In this document: one piece after another, positions 43,221 to 44,826 of the stretch
How positions within the stretch are numbered: the first letter of the stretch is position 1
Layout: each line of letters starts with the position of its first letter
Assembly (NCBI GenBank): GCA_022774505.1
Contig: JALFLW010000033.1
Coordinates: forward strand, 1 to 44,826
Direction of reading: 5' to 3'
Source of the DNA: Lachnospiraceae bacterium
Lineage (GTDB): Bacteria > Bacillota > Clostridia > Lachnospirales > Lachnospiraceae
Length of the DNA: 44,826 nucleotides
Notes under the pieces: generated by a model
The model's database searches: none
What the model saw: only the letters and a program-made list of their open reading frames with translations
What the model was told of the DNA's origin: nothing
Translations under genes and position numbers: made by a program

Positions 43221-44531
43221 CTATACTGTTCCAAGGTAACGTTCTGTTTCCCAGTTCGTCACCTGTCTGCAATACTCTTCCCATTCTGCATCCTTTGTAG
43301 CGATCAGATAGTCGGAGACATGCTTACCCAGCACATTCTGCAGAAATGCATCATTTTCAAAACGTTTTACCGCTTCATAAAGTGTACGTGGAAGTTTTTC
43401 CCTCTTAGCAAGCTCTTCCGGTGACATCTTATCCATGCATACCGGCGGCTGCAGATTTCTTTGGATACCATCCAGCCCCGCTGCCAGACATGCCGCAATC
43501 ACGAGATATGGATTAGCTGCACCATCAGGGCTGCGCAAAATAATCCTTCCTCCGTCGCCACCTACTGAAGTAAGACGGATCAGGGGGCTTGAATTGTGTA
43601 CAGACCAGCTCACCCGAAGAGGAGCCAGAAATCCCGGCACAAGACGCTTGTAGGAATTAACCAGCGGATTCGTAACCAGCGACATATCGGCGATATGCTC
43701 CAGAATACCCGACATAAATGCGTATCCTTCTCCACTGATCCCGGCGGCATTTTCCGCATCCGTAAAAATATTTTTTCCATTCTTTGACAGGGAAAATGTA
43801 TAATGAGCTCCTGATCCTTTTGAGTCTTTCTTTGGTTTTGGCATAAATGTTGCATGAAGGCCATGACGCTTTGCAACCGTTCTGATCACCAGACGGGAAG
43901 TCATGATGTGATCTGCCATTGTCAATGCATTTGTATAGGACATATCTAATACATGCTGTGCCGCCTCATCCGAATGATAAGAGGACTCTGTCGAAATTCC
44001 CATATCTGCCAGATACAGAACCATGTCACGCCTTGCATTTTCGCCACAGTCAGCAGGCCCAACATCAAAATAGCCGCCCTTCTCACTGGAATTTTGGGTC
44101 GGCTCTCCATTTTCGCCAAGATCAAATAAGAAAAATTCATTTTTAAGGGCAACATCAAAATCGTACCCCATCTCCTTTGCCTCAGCAATTGTTCTTTTTA
44201 AAATATAACGGCTGTCACCATCAAAAGGTGTCCCATCCGGTTTCACAATATCACAGATAAAACGGGCTACCTTTCCATGCTGTGGACGCCACGGAAAAAT
44301 AACAAACGTATCTAAATCGGGAATCAGGAATAATTCCTCCATGTCACCGTCAAAACCATCGATTGCCGCACAATCGAACTGGCATCTGCCATCCAGTATC
44401 TTGTCAATCTGGTCAACCGTGGTTGCCATGTTTTTTAGATTTCCTGCGATGTCTGTAAATTGAAGGCGGATAAATTCAATATCCTCTTCTTCAATCATGT
44501 CTAAAATGTCATCTCTGGTATACTTTGCCAC
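43221..44531 (-). CDS. glnA: Glutamine synthetase type I
   Basis: 436 residues, the GSI-alpha size. FIRLQFTDIAGNLKNMA, FFLFDLGENGEP (metal ligands), HATFMPKPKKDSKGSGAHYTFSL, NSYKRLVPGFLAPLRVSWSVHNSSPLIR and the C-terminal region fit GSI. The adenylylation-site tyrosine motif of GSI-beta is not evident, as expected for Firmicutes. The start is GTG with AGGAGG upstream. It heads glnA-ANTAR-carAB and is driven by a perfect-consensus promoter. It would supply glutamine for CarA. Confidence 0.95.
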   Translation of the reverse strand: MAKYTRDDILDMIEEEDIEFIRLQFTDIAGNLKNMATTVDQIDKILDGRCQFDCAAIDGFDGDMEELFLIPDLDTFVIFPWRPQHGKVARFICDIVKPDGTPFDGDSRYILKRTIAEAKEMGYDFDVALKNEFFLFDLGENGEPTQNSSEKGGYFDVGPADCGENARRDMVLYLADMGISTESSYHSDEAAQHVLDMSYTNALTMADHIMTSRLVIRTVAKRHGLHATFMPKPKKDSKGSGAHYTFSLSKNGKNIFTDAENAAGISGEGYAFMSGILEHIADMSLVTNPLVNSYKRLVPGFLAPLRVSWSVHNSSPLIRLTSVGGDGGRIILRSPDGAANPYLVIAACLAAGLDGIQRNLQPPVCMDKMSPEELAKREKLPRTLYEAVKRFENDAFLQNVLGKHVSDYLIATKDAEWEEYCRQVTNWETERYLGTV

Positions 44532-44592
44532 GCTGCATCCTCCTATTCGCCATGATAATTCATCGTTCCTATTGTATCAATGCATTCTCTTT

Positions 44593-44621
44593 ATTATATA
44601 CCGTATAAGTAAGGATGTCAA
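44593..44621 (-). promoter_or_regulatory. Promoter of the glnA-ANTAR-carAB operon
   Basis: TTGACA, 17-bp spacer, TATAAT on the minus strand, an exact sigma-A consensus, about 60 bp before the glnA GTG. No terminator or hexaloop hairpin is seen in the short leader. Confidence 0.88.
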
Positions 44622-44698
44622 AGAGATTTTGATGAGAACAGCATTGAACAGCGGTGATGAATAAAATTATTTTCGGCAATAGAATATCCTTTTTTCAT

Positions 44699-44790
44699 AA
44701 AAAAGGGCAAAACCAGCGTTTTGCCCTCCAAGAATTGCTTCGCAATTCTCGTTGGATTCCCTCTACATTACGAGCATTTTCCTATACACT
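44699..44790. repeat. Dispersed intergenic repeat, copy D (complete)
   Basis: The fullest copy: GGGCAAAACCAGCGTTTTGC hairpin, AGAATTGCTTCGCAATTCT hairpin with CGTTGG, and the tail CCCTCTACATTACGAGC followed by ATTTTCCTATACACT. A second copy follows head-to-tail with a 92-bp period. Confidence 0.9.
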
Positions 44791-44826
44791 AAAAAAGGGC
44801 AAAACCAGCGTTTTTCCCTCCAAGAA
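44791..44826. repeat. Dispersed intergenic repeat, copy E (cut by window edge)
   Basis: Repeats the first 36 bp of copy D with one change (CGTTTTTCCC for CGTTTTGCCC). The tandem array continues past the window. Confidence 0.85.

Noticed and set aside
44532..44592. ANTAR hexaloop site in the glnA (GSI) leader
   Set aside because: Only small loops (ATTG-ATA-CAAT, ATGA-ATTA-TCAT) and no terminator; regulation of this operon by antitermination is not supported.

Overview
This 44.8 kb window looks like a chromosomal segment of a low-to-moderate GC Gram-positive anaerobe in the Clostridia, most likely a gut Lachnospiraceae (Roseburia/Coprococcus/Eubacterium type). The evidence is the pairing of GSIII and GSI glutamine synthetases, RemA (DUF370), Prp with an N-terminally extended L27, formate-tetrahydrofolate ligase, a DUF6273 surface protein, strong AGGAGG ribosome binding sites and canonical sigma-A promoters. 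Genus is inferred only. Nearly all housekeeping genes are on the minus strand; plus-strand genes are at the far left and at 31.6-34.9 kb.

Layout. 0-2.0 kb: edge of a mobile element, with a HUH-type rolling-circle replication protein and an IS30-family transposase, as in integrated filamentous phages. 2.3-9.2 kb: tRNA-Leu(CAG), holA, a class V PLP aminotransferase with an ECF-transporter S component, fhs, and two consecutive RimK-type ATP-grasp proteins. 9.2-17.5 kb: ftsK, uppP, a ClpP-like tepA, pnp, rpsO with a structured leader, and a small secreted protein. 17.5-24.5 kb: the block rplU-prp-rpmA-obgE-(degenerate M50)-scpA-scpB, then a repeat-rich DUF6273 surface protein and a TraX-like protein. 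24.6-31.4 kb: two tandem identical tRNA-Glu(CTC) genes, a signal peptidase I fused to a cell-wall amidase, rpoZ, gmk, remA, yicC, an AI-2E-family permease and lrgAB. 31.4-44.6 kb: a nitrogen/carbamoyl-phosphate cluster, with GSIII behind a structured attenuator-like leader, carbamate kinase, and an operon glnA(GSI)-ANTAR regulator-carA-carB from a perfect-consensus promoter.

The most notable structure is a roughly 3.2 kb AT-rich island (about 35.0-38.2 kb) between arcC and carB. It is flanked by two perfect 47-bp direct repeats. Each repeat is a bidirectional terminator hairpin, so the island seems to have entered the shared terminator of two convergent operons and duplicated it. It encodes a Cro/CI-type repressor, an ImmA/IrrE metalloprotease, a DUF4417 protein, a small GFHGG-type protein resembling toxin C-termini, and an unknown protein whose start overlaps it. 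It also holds a convincing promoter-hairpin-terminator unit for an ~80 nt RNA on the opposite strand. It has no integrase. This is the best candidate here for an undescribed small mobile or defence-like system.

Other points are the SPase I-amidase fusion, the GSIII leader whose hexaloop hairpin competes with a terminator (an ANTAR-type arrangement, with an ANTAR gene 11 kb away), and a dispersed ~90 bp intergenic repeat at four places, tandem at the right edge. All functional calls come from reading motifs and context; no database search was run.
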